DNA of 64,000 nucleotides from Sphaerisporangium viridialbum (GCF_049674955.1 NZ_CP187232.1:6510001-6574000), one strand, 5' to 3'; shown: positions 1 to 9,066, counted from the stretch's first letter. The notes: generated from the letters alone by a model not told the origin. A program made the numbers and translations.

Positions 1-18
1 TGTGCTAGACGTGCAGGG

Positions 19-714
19 TCACTCAGACATCAGAGCCATGAAAGCATCTGTGCCTTCAAGACTGAGCAAGACGCGAAGGGCGCCAGCTTTGCGGAGGTCT
101 TCTGCGGAGCTGCGGCCCGACGCCACCGCAATAGCCGGCACACCCATCTCCAGCGCGGCCTCGACATCGGCAGGGCTGTCGCCGATCAGCACAGCATCTG
201 TCGCAGAGACCGGTTCACCGAATGCCGATGTCGCCCGTGTCAACGCAATCCGAACCAGCCCGGCGCGCTCGTCATTATCCTCACCAAACGCGCCGATATC
301 CCACCGAATATGGCGGTCCAGGTCGAATGTTTTGAGCTTGATCTCAGCGACGCGACGGACATTGCCAGTCAGAACCGTTTGGACGACACCGGGTACTGCG
401 GCGAGGGCATTGAGAGCAGCGCCCGCTCCTGGCAGCGCATGTCCGCGTTGCCGCAGCTCATCTCCCCGTTCGATGTGCGCTTCAGCAAGCGCCTCAGCGA
501 ACCGCTCGAAGTCGTGTCGGTTGGTCGTCAGGCCGTGCAACTTCGCTGTCTCCCGGAAGATCACCGCCTCGGTGATGCCGTCGATTTTCGCCTGTTGCTG
601 CATCGGCAGGCCGGTGACTTTCTCGAATGCCTGAGCAGACAAAGCGCGACCCACTCCCCGGGTATCGACGAGAGTGTGGTCGATGTCCCAAAGCACAATC
701 CGGCGAGCCGGCAT
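19..714 (-). CDS. HAD-superfamily hydrolase (phosphoglycolate phosphatase-like)
   Basis: A complete 231-residue protein of normal length for a soluble HAD phosphatase. The four HAD signatures are visible: DIDHT near the N terminus (nucleophile Asp and acid/base Asp), TGN in the middle (motif II), a downstream Lys region (KLKTFDLD) and GDSPAD (motif IV, Mg2+ binding). The alpha-helical segment between motifs I and II fits a C1-type cap. HAD enzymes of this kind hydrolyse small phosphate esters in the cytoplasm; the substrate cannot be read from sequence. It stands alone, transcribed leftward out of the window, and is the only intact gene in the first 6 kb. Confidence 0.85.
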   Translation of the reverse strand: MPARRIVLWDIDHTLVDTRGVGRALSAQAFEKVTGLPMQQQAKIDGITEAVIFRETAKLHGLTTNRHDFERFAEALAEAHIERGDELRQRGHALPGAGAALNALAAVPGVVQTVLTGNVRRVAEIKLKTFDLDRHIRWDIGAFGEDNDERAGLVRIALTRATSAFGEPVSATDAVLIGDSPADVEAALEMGVPAIAVASGRSSAEDLRKAGALRVLLSLEGTDAFMALMSE

Positions 715-829
715 GTTCCCCTACACTCGTCAGCTGACGTGCTACAAACTGTCACACACAAGCCACGACTAGGCCATGCTGTGGTCGGCCTGGTCCTAGC
801 TCAACGCATCGACCAGGAGAGGTGCCGCA

Positions 830-1081
830 ATGGGGTTGCCCGAGCTCCCCGTGGGTGAACGGGTTCGCTACTGGCGCGAGAAGAAGCGGCGTAAGCAAGC
901 TGCGGTCGCCGGGCTCTGCGGCATCAGCGAGGAGTACCTGTCTCAGATCGAGCGCGGCTTGAAGGTGCCGTCGCTGCCGGTGCTGCCGCACCACGCGCAG
1001 GCGAAAGTGTCGGTCAGGATGTTGTGTGGCGTGCTCGAGAGGGTCTTGTTGGTGCTGGACACCCGGGGTGCTCCTTGCTGA
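830..1081 (+). pseudogene. Truncated XRE-family HTH regulator (N-terminal piece)
   Basis: About 50 N-terminal residues are a clear Cro/C1-type HTH: GERVRYWREKKRRKQ, then AGLCGISEEYLSQIERG. In this actinomycete family, SLPVL is followed by a conserved continuation and then several hundred residues of TPR repeats. Here the reading frame loses similarity right after SLPVL and stops at 83 residues, so an indel or junction near 980 has broken the gene. A TPR-like C-terminal piece of the same kind of regulator lies at 5757-6092. A good Shine-Dalgarno (AGGAGAGG) precedes the ATG. It is probably non-functional, although the bare HTH could still fold. Confidence 0.6.
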
Positions 1082-1451
1082 GAAGTCTGTAATGACAGCA
1101 AGAGCAGGCCGAGCGACCTCGACGAAGACGCCCACCCCATACGCCGCGACATGAGTGCCGGCATGGGGGTGTGGGCTGGGTCAGGGCACCGGAAAAATCA
1201 CGTCCGGTCACCGTCCAGGAGGGACGGCATCAAGGAGACGGACGGCTAGGCGGTGCAGCGAGGCGCGCTCGGCGCTGGCCGGAACACAAAATCTCTTTTC
1301 TAGGGCACAGCAGGCCCAGAGCAGACCGAAGGAACTCCGCCAGAGTAACAACAGCTCCCAGGTGGGTGCCAACGGATTCAGGCTCTCGAAGACTTCAGCG
1401 AAAGGGCAGCGTCTTCCCCGGCGCTGCCGCCTGCTGCTGGAAGGGGACCGG

Positions 1452-1601
1452 TCAGTCCACCTTCTCTACGTCGTCCTGCCCGTTGGTGGGTGGACGCAGC
1501 GGCCGGAGTCCCTGGCTGGGGGCCGACGGGGTGATGGCGTAGCGGCCCAGGCAGTTGAGGTGGGCGTGACCGAGGGGGGACAGGCGTGCTGACCAGCACA
1601 C
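1452..1601 (-). pseudogene. Tn3-family transposase, C-terminal remnant
   Basis: The last ~49 residues of this leftward frame contain ARLSPLGHAHLNCLGRY followed by GLRPLRPP. This is the conserved C-terminal pattern of actinomycete Tn3-family DDE transposases (LSP..H..LN.LGRY, then a Gly-Leu-Arg-Pro-Leu-Arg motif). Similarity disappears upstream, where other frames take over, so only the end of the transposase survives. No Tn3-type terminal inverted repeat was recognised nearby. It explains part of the otherwise gene-poor 1.08-1.85 kb interval; nothing else convincing is seen there. Confidence 0.55.
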
Positions 1602-1850
1602 CAGCCCCTGGAGGCGCGGTTGTACGGCTGTGCCCTCTCCCAGTCCGGCTCGAGTTCGCCGTCGGGGTCGCGGCGATGGCCGCGGAGATGGAACGCGAGA
1701 CGCAGCACTCACGAACCCGCACAGTTTCAAGATCAAGATTGCCGATCTATAGACAGCGCCCATCAGCCACGGTGACGGTGCGCCGGTCAAACTGTAAAAT
1801 TTAATGGCAGGTGACCAGCGTTGTTCCATTAGCGCAGGGAGATCTATTTC

Positions 1851-2219
1851 ATGCTAAGCAACGAAGTGCCAGGTCTGAAGATACGCTTTGAGCACCATCC
1901 CAAGTGCGCTGTCCTGCATCTGAGCGGTGAACTCGGCCAGGATTCGCCAGCTCGACTTCGAGACGAAATCGTCTCGGCCATAGATGGACTCTCTCCTCCA
2001 CTGCTCGTCCTTAACATTGAAAAGTAAGCTCTTACGACGAGGCGGGGGCTTAGCGCTATTATCGCTGCGGTGAAGCGGCTGAACCGTCACGAGGGGCGCC
2101 TATTAATAGCTGCGACACCGTCCGATATCATGCGCTCTTTTGAGCGGCACAATCTAGTACAACAATTAGAGCTGCGTGACAGCGTCGACCAAGCTGTCAG
2201 GGAACTCGAAGGCCTGTAG
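1851..2219 (+). pseudogene. STAS-domain protein with two compensating frameshifts
   Basis: The frame opens with ATG at 1851 after AGGGAG and reads as an anti-sigma-factor-antagonist (STAS) fold: CAVLHLSGELG, a helix, then LLVLNIEK, followed by an ochre codon at 2025. The same frame resumes further on with GLSAIIAAVKRLN and ends at 2219 in a normal STAS C terminus. The 20 or so bases between read correctly in the +1 frame as KVSSYDEAG. The gene would therefore be intact if one A were added to the AAAA run near 2020-2023 and one G removed from the GGGGG run at 2044-2048. Family length (~120 aa) is normal. Base composition is clearly more AT-rich than the surroundings. Confidence 0.7.
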
Positions 2220-2251
2220 TTCTCTAATCTAAGAGCATTAGCGAAAGCCTG

Positions 2252-2578
2252 CTACTTAACGACTTTCGGGACTATCTTCTCCCCTAGTCGCCAACCACAA
2301 GCGACGTAGCTCCCCCCGCCATCCAAGTACAGATCCCATACCCATCCCACCCAACCACTTTCCCTGTGCTGTACGTAGCTCCACGTGTTTCCTGACTCGT
2401 TCTCGACGTAGCAGCCAAGGAGGAAGTGGGAGGGGGCGTTAGTGGTGTAAATGGTTGTACAGCTACCATGAGGCCAGCACGCGCCGAGGACCAGCAGGAG
2501 CCACCAGCGACCGGCGATCGCCGGTGAAGAGGAGAAGATTCGTGCGGCGGCGGGGGAGTCGATAGGGTGCCAGGTCAC
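2252..2578 (-). CDS. Small putative lipoprotein with an SH3-like repeat
   Basis: A 108-residue frame. A hydrophobic stretch (WWLLLVLGAC) around residues 25-34 ends in a lipobox-like L-G-A-C, suggesting export and lipid attachment. The remainder (CYVENESGNTWSYVQHRE, then GWVWDLYLDGGG) resembles the short bacterial SH3-like domains of secreted actinomycete proteins (Cys, Trp, then GWV-x-D-x-Y). It is shorter than usual and its N-terminal region lacks a clear basic n-region, so it may be a truncated copy. Start is GTG without a strong ribosome-binding site. It lies in the same AT-richer patch as the STAS pseudogene. Confidence 0.4.
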   Translation of the reverse strand: MTWHPIDSPAAARIFSSSPAIAGRWWLLLVLGACWPHGSCTTIYTTNAPSHFLLGCYVENESGNTWSYVQHRESGWVGWVWDLYLDGGGSYVACGWRLGEKIVPKVVK

Positions 2579-2734
2579 GACCGCACCCGGTTCAACACAG
2601 GCTGGTCAGGGCTCTGCCGCAGCTCGTGGCACCTCCACAGCTGCCATGCCGACACTGCCTGCCCGGGTCATGGGACACGCGGCCATCTTCACGGCCGGGC
2701 AGTCGGGCCCCGGTCGACGGGTCAGGAGGAACGA

Positions 2735-4231
2735 GTGGCACAGATCATCGCCGAGGTCTCACGGACGTTCAACGAGTTTCTGCTCTTGCCGAACCGGACC
2801 CGGACCGACTGCTCGCCAGCGACGGTCGACCTGTCCACGCCCCTGGTGCGGCACGTCGTGGGCGAGCAGTCGGCGATCGAACTGGGCTCCCCGTTCACGT
2901 CCGCCATCATGCAGGCTGTCAGCACACCGGAACTCGCGATCGCGCTCGCGCGCAACGGCGGACTGAGCTTCCTGCACCACAACCAGTCGATCCAGGACCA
3001 GGCCGCAGCCGTTCGCCAGGTGAAGAACTTCAAGGCGGGGTTCGTCACCAGCGACACCAACGTCCGCCCGGACGACAGCCTGAGCCACCTGGTCGCCATC
3101 ATGCAACGCACCGGTCACAGCACCGCCGCGGTCACCCACGACGGCACCGCCACCGGCCGGCTGCTCGGCCTGGTGACCTCCCGCGACTTCCATCCCCAGC
3201 GTCACGACCTCGACGGACCGGTGAGCGGTCGGATGACCGCCATCGCCGATCTGCCCCACGCCGGTGCCGACACCACGCTCTCTGAGGCCAACGCACGGCT
3301 GTGGGACCAGCGGCTCGACTGCCTCCCGGTGCTGAACACCGAGGGCCATCTGTAGCATCTGGTGTTCCGGTCCGACTACGCGGACAACAAGCGCTTCCCG
3401 AACCAGGCCGTGGACACCGCCAAGCGCCTGCGCGTGGGCGCGGGCATCAACACCCACGACTACCAAGAGCGCGTCCCCGCCCTGCTGGAGGCGGGCGCGG
3501 ACGCGCTGTGCTTCGACTCCTCCGATGGCTACAGCGACTGGCAAGCGCAAGCCCTCACCTGGGTGAAGAAGCACTACCCGGAGATCCCGGCCGGCGGTGG
3601 CAATGTGGTCGACGGTGAAGCCTTCACCTTCCTTGCCGAGGCCGGCGCGGACTTCGTCAAGGGCGGCGTGGGCGGCGGCTCCATCTGCATCACCCGCGAC
3701 CAGAAGGGCATCGGCCGCGGCCAGGCCACTGCGGTGCTGGACGTCGCCGCGGCCCGGGACGCCTTTCGCGATCGCACTGGCGAGTACGTGCCGATCTGCT
3801 CCGACGGTGGACTGGTACACGACTACCACGTGGCCCTGGCGCTGGCGATGGGAGCAGACTTCGTCATGATGGGGCGTTACTTCGCCCGCTTCGACCAGGC
3901 GGCCGGCGCGAAGCTCCCCACCCGCGACGGCTTCGTGAAGGAGTACTGGGGCGAGGGCTCGAACCGTGCCCGCAACTGGCAGCGCTACGGCCAGGGCAGC
4001 CAGGGACTGATCTTCGAGGAAGGCGTCGACGGCTACGTCCCCTACGCCGGCGACCTCAATGAAGGGCTCGCCGTGACCATCGCCAAACTCAAGACCACGA
4101 TGGTGTCTTGCGGCTCGGTCACACTTCCGGAATTCCAGTCCACAGCCCGGCTGACCCTGGTCTCCGACCAGAGCTTCCAGGAGAGCCACGCCAACGTCAC
4201 CCTGCGGGACACCCCGGCGACCGTCGCCTGA
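2735..4231 (+). pseudogene. guaB: IMP dehydrogenase (GuaB-like) interrupted by one amber codon
   Basis: A full-length (~498 codon) IMP dehydrogenase, the NAD-dependent IMP-to-XMP step of guanine nucleotide synthesis. The GTG start at 2735 follows AGGAGGA. The N-terminal barrel half and an inserted CBS-like segment are followed by the catalytic loop GGGSICITRDQKGIGRGQ with its active-site Cys, the substrate-site SDGGL and DFVMMGRYF, and a long C terminus, all colinear. A single TAG at 3353-3355 (between GHL and HLVFRSDY) splits the frame; no shift is needed to continue. The barrel is cut, so neither half should work alone. It may be a duplicate, since the housekeeping guaB is not expected among mobile remnants. 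Active readthrough is a less likely alternative. Confidence 0.8.
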
Positions 4232-4250
4232 GAGGCTGCCAAGAGCCACG

Positions 4251-4308
4251 GACTACTGGCCGGAGGGGGAATAATGCACAGTCGGAATAACCCCTCCCGC
4301 CAGTAGTC
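4251..4308. terminator. Large hairpin downstream of guaB
   Basis: Two 18-base arms at 4251-4268 and 4291-4308 pair with one mismatch around a 22-base loop, starting 20 bases after the guaB stop codon. There is no T-run after the stem, so it may act as a hairpin-only actinomycete terminator. It also sits exactly where the truncated tnpB begins, so it could instead be a transposon end. Confidence 0.55.
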
Positions 4309-4311
4309 AAA

Positions 4312-5320
4312 CACCTCACCCGCGGTTGCCTGAGCACCGCCGCCGACGAACGCGGCCGCACCTACCGGCGCCGGCTGACCAGCTTGGCATTCAAGGGCGA
4401 GAGCGAGGTCCGCGGCGTCCAAGCCACCTGGGTCGTTGGCCAGCCGGTCGAGACCGCCGTCCGCGTCCTGGAACGGCTGGCCAGACCCGACAACGACGTC
4501 CTGTTCTCGGTGCTGTCCAGCTCGATGCATCAAAACCGTGTCGATCCTCAGCGGTCCAAGACCAGCACCCAGACCATCAGGGACATCCACGAGTTCATCG
4601 ACTGGATCAACGACTACTGCGCCACCCACGGCCTCACCGACATCATCCCGCTCGTCCGCGGGCAACGCTGGAGGGTCAACGCCCGCCAGTTCCGGCGCAC
4701 TTTGGCCTGGTTCATCGCGCGCCGCCCCGGCGGCAGCATCGCCGGCGCCATCGCCTACCGGCACTTGAGCGTCCAGATGTTCGAGGGCTACAGCGGAACC
4801 TCCGAATCAGGATTCCGGCCAGAGGTCGAAGCAGAACAGGCCATGGCCCGCGGCGAAAAGCTTCTCGATCTGGTCAGCACCACCGAGCACCGCCAGCTCA
4901 CCGGACCATCCGCACGGCGAAGCCGAAGTCCGGTTGGAGCAGTTCGCCCAGCAGGCGAACTTCTCCGGCAAAGTCGTCACCGACCGCGCCCGGCTCAAGC
5001 GCCTGATGACCCGCCACGATCCACACATCTATCCCGGCAGCTTCGTCACCTGCATCTACGTCCCCGAACGAGCGCTATGCAGTCGCGAGGACGACAAGCA
5101 CGACGGTCCTTCGCTGGGAGACTGCCAGCCGCTGCGCTGCCGCAATGTCGCCCTCGACGCCGGCAACCGCACAACTCTGACCGGCCACCTGCACGAATTG
5201 GACCAAGCGCTCGGTGATGGTGAAGCCCTGGCACCCTATCCACGGCGACGAATGGAACAGCAAAGCGAGGAGATCACCACGTTCCTCCACCGCCACTCGA
5301 GCAACCAGGACCCCGCATGA
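4312..5320 (+). pseudogene. tnpB: Tn554-like TnpB tyrosine-recombinase remnant
   Basis: The surviving C-terminal ~330 codons of a transposase of the Tn554 TnpB type, a large tyrosine recombinase working in an A-B-C trio. The pattern LTSLAFKGE...VRGVQATWVVG, a helical arm (QFRRTLAWFIA), and a cysteine-containing tail with ALCSR and LGDCQPLRCRNVAL match that family. The N-terminal half is missing and a +1 shift is needed near 4905 to continue from HRQLTGP into EVRLEQFAQQANF. The stop overlaps the start of tnpC (ATGA at 5317), preserving the native arrangement. Dead as a transposase. Confidence 0.6.
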
Positions 5321-5793
5321 CGCAGACCTTGCCCACCGACGAGCAAGTCCAGCAGGCCATGGACCAGGTGCTCACCCAGTCCGCCGAAACCGGACGAGCG
5401 CCCACCATCACCGCCGTCGAACGCCGCCTGGGCATCCGGCACGCCACCTTCTACCGGCACTACCAGCACCAGATCACCGGCTACTTCCATCCCCGAGCCC
5501 AACGCACCCGGCCACCCGCCGCTGACGACCCGGGAAACAACGTCCCAGAAACGGCCCAACAGACCCTGCAGCGGGTCCGCCAGGAGAACACCGAACTACG
5601 AAAACTCGTGCAGATCTACGCCGAGACCATCCGACAACTCACCGTCGACCACACCGCACTGTCAGCCGAATTGGACAAGTCGAGGGGGGGTCACCGAGTT
5701 GCACTCGCGCCGACACTGAGACAGAAGAGAAGACTCTGCTCAAGGCAGCTTCTTGGTTGTTCTCCCTGGAGCACCAGACCGGGCTCACCTTGA
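5317..5793 (+). pseudogene. tnpC: Tn554-like TnpC, C-terminally replaced
   Basis: This frame overlaps tnpB by ATGA, as expected for the third gene of the Tn554-like trio. Residues 1-125 are helical, with a HTH-like segment (ITAVERRLGIRHATFYRHY) and a coiled coil (LQRVRQENTELRKLVQIY), typical of TnpC accessory proteins. After LDKSRGG near 5690 the frame runs into unrelated sequence, and the adjoining frame there belongs to a TPR regulator fragment. The gene is therefore cut at a junction near 5690. Probably inactive. Confidence 0.55.
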
Positions 5794-6092
5794 CGGCGTT
5801 GGGGGATCTGCCCTCCGGGGAGGAGCACTTCGCCGCGTCGGTGGGGACGCGCCGCACAATCGAGCGGCGCGCCCGCGCGCTGATCGGCACCCGCCTGGCG
5901 AACGTCCAAGCGCAGCGCGGCCAGCCGGAGGCCTCAGCCGCCACCGTGCTCGACCTGCGTGACGACCTGACCGGGGTGTCCTCGGCCAGGGTGACCGGCC
6001 ATCTACGGGCGCTGCGCGCCGCGTGGGTGCCGTACCGGGCCGACCGGCAGGTGGGCGAAGCCGACCGGCTGCTCGCCGGACTCCTGCGCTAG
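5757..6092 (+). pseudogene. C-terminal TPR piece of an XRE-type regulator
   Basis: About 110 residues of TPR-like helices: FSLEHQTGLTLTALGDL, then RRARALIGTRLANVQ and SSARVTGHLRALRAAW. This pattern ends many actinomycete XRE-TPR regulators, which count activities or bind peptides through the TPR region. There is no HTH and no proper start; similarity runs upstream of 5757 to about 5727 and stops at the tnpC junction. It ends four bases inside the convergent acetyltransferase gene. It may be the lost tail of the regulator whose HTH lies at 830-1081, with transposon debris between them. Confidence 0.5.
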
Positions 6093-6637
6093 GTGGGCGG
6101 CAGGAGCATCACGTCGTAGGCCGGGGCGTCCTCCGACGCCTCGATCCGGCCGATCACCTGGTACCCCCACCGCGGGTAGGCGGAGTAGGCGGGTTCGTTG
6201 TCCACGATGCAGTGCAGCGCCGTCCACGGCTCCTCGCGCAGGGCCAGCATCGCGTCATGCAGCTGCCGGCCGAATCCCTGCCGGGCGTGGTCTGGCAGCA
6301 CCATCAGCTCCCGCAGCCAGAACACCTGCCCGGCGTCGGCCGCCTCCTGGACCTCCTGCGGGCGGGCGTCCCCGAGCGTCACCCACGACGGCCAGTCGCC
6401 CGGCATGGTCAACCCGTAGGCGCACCCGACGAGTTGTCCGTCGATGCGGCCGGCGAGCACCCCGCACCCGTCTATGCTCATCGCGGCGCGCAGGTTCTTG
6501 CCGAACACGGCGGCCGAGAACCGCGGGTTACCCGCGTACGGCGGGATCCTCCACACCACGCCGAACAGGTCCACCAGCTCATCAGCGAGGACCTCCACTG
6601 CGGGCCCGGCGTGGTACTTCATCTCGAGGTCGGTCAC
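6089..6637 (-). CDS. GNAT-family N-acetyltransferase
   Basis: A 182-residue protein with the GNAT core: a beta-strand region LVGCAYGLTM, then REMLMVLP-like ELMVLPDHARQGFGRQLHDA, which carries the acetyl-CoA pyrophosphate loop (Q/R-x-x-G-x-G/A) as RQGFGRQ, and a C-terminal YPRWGYQVIGR characteristic of the family's last strands. It transfers an acetyl group from acetyl-CoA to an unknown small molecule or protein amine. The gene lies 28 bases downstream of the XRE-TPR regulator on the same strand, so the two are probably co-transcribed. Confidence 0.85.
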   Translation of the reverse strand: MTDLEMKYHAGPAVEVLADELVDLFGVVWRIPPYAGNPRFSAAVFGKNLRAAMSIDGCGVLAGRIDGQLVGCAYGLTMPGDWPSWVTLGDARPQEVQEAADAGQVFWLRELMVLPDHARQGFGRQLHDAMLALREEPWTALHCIVDNEPAYSAYPRWGYQVIGRIEASEDAPAYDVMLLPPT

Positions 6638-6665
6638 CGCCGCACCTCCTTGTCGTCGCGCCCGA

Positions 6666-8051
6666 TCAGGCGATGTTCACGGCCAGGCGCTCGGTGACCT
6701 CTCGAACCCGCCCAGACGACGACTGGTACGGGGCCAGCCCATCACGGACCACGACGAGTTGCCGCTTCGCGCGCGTGGAGCTTAGCCCGCTTTCCACCAG
6801 ATGTAGAGACTCGTGGGTCGCGTCCACCGCACGATCCAACTCCTGCGCGCCCACTGCGGCGTGCGCGAGGCTGCCGAGCGCCATGCTGCGGTTCCGGCTG
6901 AACTCCAACGGCTGACCAGCCGCCGCCTGGTCAAGGAGTTGCACGGCCTGCCGGTGCTGGCCGAGGCGAAGACGCCCCATCCCTTCGAGCGTCGTCATCT
7001 CCGCCGGGTTCAGAAACGCCACCCAGTTCGGATCACGGTCGCTGTCGCCGCGATCGAATTCGGTCCACGCGCGTTTGATCGCCGCGCGGAACGAGACGTC
7101 GTCGCCGAGCGTGGCTTGGCTCTGCGCTTCGCGGACCGCGAGCAGCGCCTGCACGCGGGGCGGCGCCGACCAGTCGCCGGCGTGGACCTGCGCGAGCCGG
7201 GCGAACCGCAGCGCCTCCCGCCCTTTGCCCAAGTCGATTGACTGCCGCGCCATGTTCGACAGCACCCGCGTGGCCAGCGCGGTGTCGCCGGCCAGCAGCG
7301 CGTTGTTGAGCCCCTCGGTGTAGTACACCCGCGCTAGTTCCTGCCGGTCCGCGTCGTAGCAGTACCACCCGAGCGAGATGGTGAGCTGTCCGGCGATGCC
7401 TTGCAGGTCCTGGGCGATGGGCTCGCTGTAGGTGCCGTGCTCGATGAGCTGGTGCACCCACATCAGGTTGGCGTGCGCCAGGTTCAGCAGCCGGTCGCCG
7501 CCGAACCGCTGGTCGATGGCATCCAGGTCCGCCGCTGTGGCGCGCAGCAGCTCCAGCTCCTGCGCCCCGACGCTCGGCCCTCGCCCACTGGACTGGCCGG
7601 TCTTCAACCACGGCAGGTCCGCAGCACCCACAGCGGACAACCCGAGGGCAGCGGCCCCGGCAATCAGCGTTCGTCGATCCACAGGATCGAGATTGCCACC
7701 TGCGGGCCCCTCATCGCGAGGGGACGCCAGCGGCGCGAACACGACCGCGTCCTGCACCGGCCCCACGGGAAAGGCCGGGGTGAACCCCAACGCTTCCGGG
7801 GGGTGGCCGAACATGTGCTCCAGGAGCACCCGGTGATCTGCGCGCGGCCACGGAGGGGCGGCGGTCTCCCACCGCCGGTACTGGCGAGGGGAGACCGCAG
7901 TCAGGTGCCTGATCGTCCCGGCCGCGTGCAGCTGCGCAGCCAGCAGGGTGAGTTCCTGCGCGGCCTGTTCCTGCGTCAACCTCTTCGCCTGCCGCGCGGC
8001 CTTCAGCGAAGCGTTCCCGGGCCCGCGCGTGCTCCCGCTGCTGAGACTCAC
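6666..8051 (-). CDS. XRE-family transcriptional regulator with TPR domain
   Basis: A 461-residue regulator. Residues ~15-90 form a HTH of the actinomycete type (LKAARQAKRLTQEQAAQEL, then SPRQYRRWE). A linker with RRTLIAGAAALG follows, then ~300 residues of helical TPR-like repeats (for example ARVYYTEGLNNALLAGDTAL). Such proteins bind DNA through the N terminus and sense a ligand or peptide through the TPR part. Start GTG at 8051. It is divergent from the hypothetical operon at 8372, with a repeat-rich intergenic region between them, and leads into the GNAT gene. Confidence 0.8.
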   Translation of the reverse strand: MSLSSGSTRGPGNASLKAARQAKRLTQEQAAQELTLLAAQLHAAGTIRHLTAVSPRQYRRWETAAPPWPRADHRVLLEHMFGHPPEALGFTPAFPVGPVQDAVVFAPLASPRDEGPAGGNLDPVDRRTLIAGAAALGLSAVGAADLPWLKTGQSSGRGPSVGAQELELLRATAADLDAIDQRFGGDRLLNLAHANLMWVHQLIEHGTYSEPIAQDLQGIAGQLTISLGWYCYDADRQELARVYYTEGLNNALLAGDTALATRVLSNMARQSIDLGKGREALRFARLAQVHAGDWSAPPRVQALLAVREAQSQATLGDDVSFRAAIKRAWTEFDRGDSDRDPNWVAFLNPAEMTTLEGMGRLRLGQHRQAVQLLDQAAAGQPLEFSRNRSMALGSLAHAAVGAQELDRAVDATHESLHLVESGLSSTRAKRQLVVVRDGLAPYQSSSGRVREVTERLAVNIA

Positions 8052-8129
8052 TCACCTAACGTAACGGCCCTGTAGGCCCTACGGGGAGCATTCACAGGGC
8101 CGAGATGCGTAACCGTGCCCGTATCCGGG

Positions 8130-8262
8130 AAACGGCCACCCGAAAGGCCGCTCAAAGGCCGGTCGGCTCGCCGAAAAGGGCCGGTGAAACGGCCGGTACA
8201 GCCTGAGACGGCCGGTGGAGAGACCCCCGGAACGTCCTGGGAAACCGGGCACCTCGGTGATC
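8130..8262. promoter_or_regulatory. Intergenic cluster of A-rich/GGCC repeats
   Basis: Between the leftward XRE regulator and the rightward hypothetical operon, the motif A(A/G)A(A)(C/G)GGCC recurs about six times (AAACGGCC, AAAGGCC, AAAGGCC, AAAGGGCC, AAACGGCC, AGACGGCC) at spacings of roughly 11-30 bases. No convincing gene occupies this stretch. Its position between divergent genes suggests operator sites for the XRE protein; this is inference. Confidence 0.35.
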
Positions 8263-8371
8263 TGCTGATCAGACATGCCGTGCACGGCCGCGATGACGCG
8301 GAAAGACCGGAACCCGCCGGATGAGGCCATCAAACCGGCGGGTCCCTTGATCGCAACTGGAGTGCGACCCA

Positions 8372-8680
8372 ATGGACGACTGTAGAGGGCAGCGAGCCAG
8401 ACCACACGACATCCCTTCCTCACGCCGCAAATCATCCGGCCGGCACAGGCACGGCCGCCCGCGTGCCACGGTGCCCCCCGGGCGGTTCGACGCCGCGCAG
8501 GAGGCCACCGCCGCGCACCTCACGATGACCAGACCGGGGTGGCTGGTCATCTACGGCAAGTGGGGTCGCCGGTTCTACGGCATCCCCTACGCCAAGGGCG
8601 TCGCCCACCCGGTGGAAGCCCCCAGCGTGGGCGACCTCCACCTGGCGATGATCGAGGCAGAGTTCCAGGGCAGCCGATGA
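8372..8680 (+). CDS. Conserved small protein of unknown function
   Basis: 102 residues from ATG 8372, preceded by GGAG nine bases upstream. The first ~38 residues are Arg/His-rich and low in information; the recognisable conserved-looking part starts at FDAAQEATAAHL and includes GWLVIYGKWGRRFYGIPY and SVGDLHLAMIEAEF. A later GTG at 8471 could therefore be the true start. Its stop overlaps the next start (ATGA at 8677). Small proteins of this look are frequent beside XRE regulators in actinomycetes; no function is known to me. Confidence 0.6.
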   Translation: MDDCRGQRARPHDIPSSRRKSSGRHRHGRPRATVPPGRFDAAQEATAAHLTMTRPGWLVIYGKWGRRFYGIPYAKGVAHPVEAPSVGDLHLAMIEAEFQGSR

Positions 8681-9066
8681 CCGGCGACTCGCCCGCGCCG
8701 GCGCCCCGGGCCGAAGCGCCGCAGCAGGCCGCTTCCTCGGCCGGCGTACGGTCCATCGGCTACAAGTTGGAGACCCGCGCCCCGGGGGAAGCCGACTGGA
8801 ACGTCGTGCGCCTGGACATCGTCCCCGGCCGGTCGCCGCTGGAGACCGCGCAGGAGCAGTGCCGCGCTCACGCCGCCGACGACCCGGACCTGTGGGTGCA
8901 GGTCAGCGCGTGGGACTTCACCACGTACGTCGGCCACTCGGAGCTGCCTGAACTGGCCTCCACGCGCATCGCGTGGATGACCAGCATCCTGGAAAGCCGC
9001 GTGGCACCGCACTACCAGCACATGCTCCCCGGCAAGGCCGCCGACGCGGGAGGAACGAATGGCTGA
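8677..9066 (+). CDS. Hypothetical protein, middle gene of a coupled trio
   Basis: 129 residues, translationally coupled to both neighbours: ATGA overlap with the gene before and an 8-base overlap with the gene after. An acidic/Ala-Pro-rich N terminus precedes a compact domain (YKLETRAPGEADWNVVRL, then WVQVSAWDFTTYV). No signal peptide or membrane segment is seen. I do not recognise the family. Confidence 0.65.
   Translation: MTGDSPAPAPRAEAPQQAASSAGVRSIGYKLETRAPGEADWNVVRLDIVPGRSPLETAQEQCRAHAADDPDLWVQVSAWDFTTYVGHSELPELASTRIAWMTSILESRVAPHYQHMLPGKAADAGGTNG

Noticed and set aside
8115..8324. Rightward ORF through the GGCC repeats
   Set aside because: Composition is repeat-driven, with no ribosome-binding site and no family resemblance.
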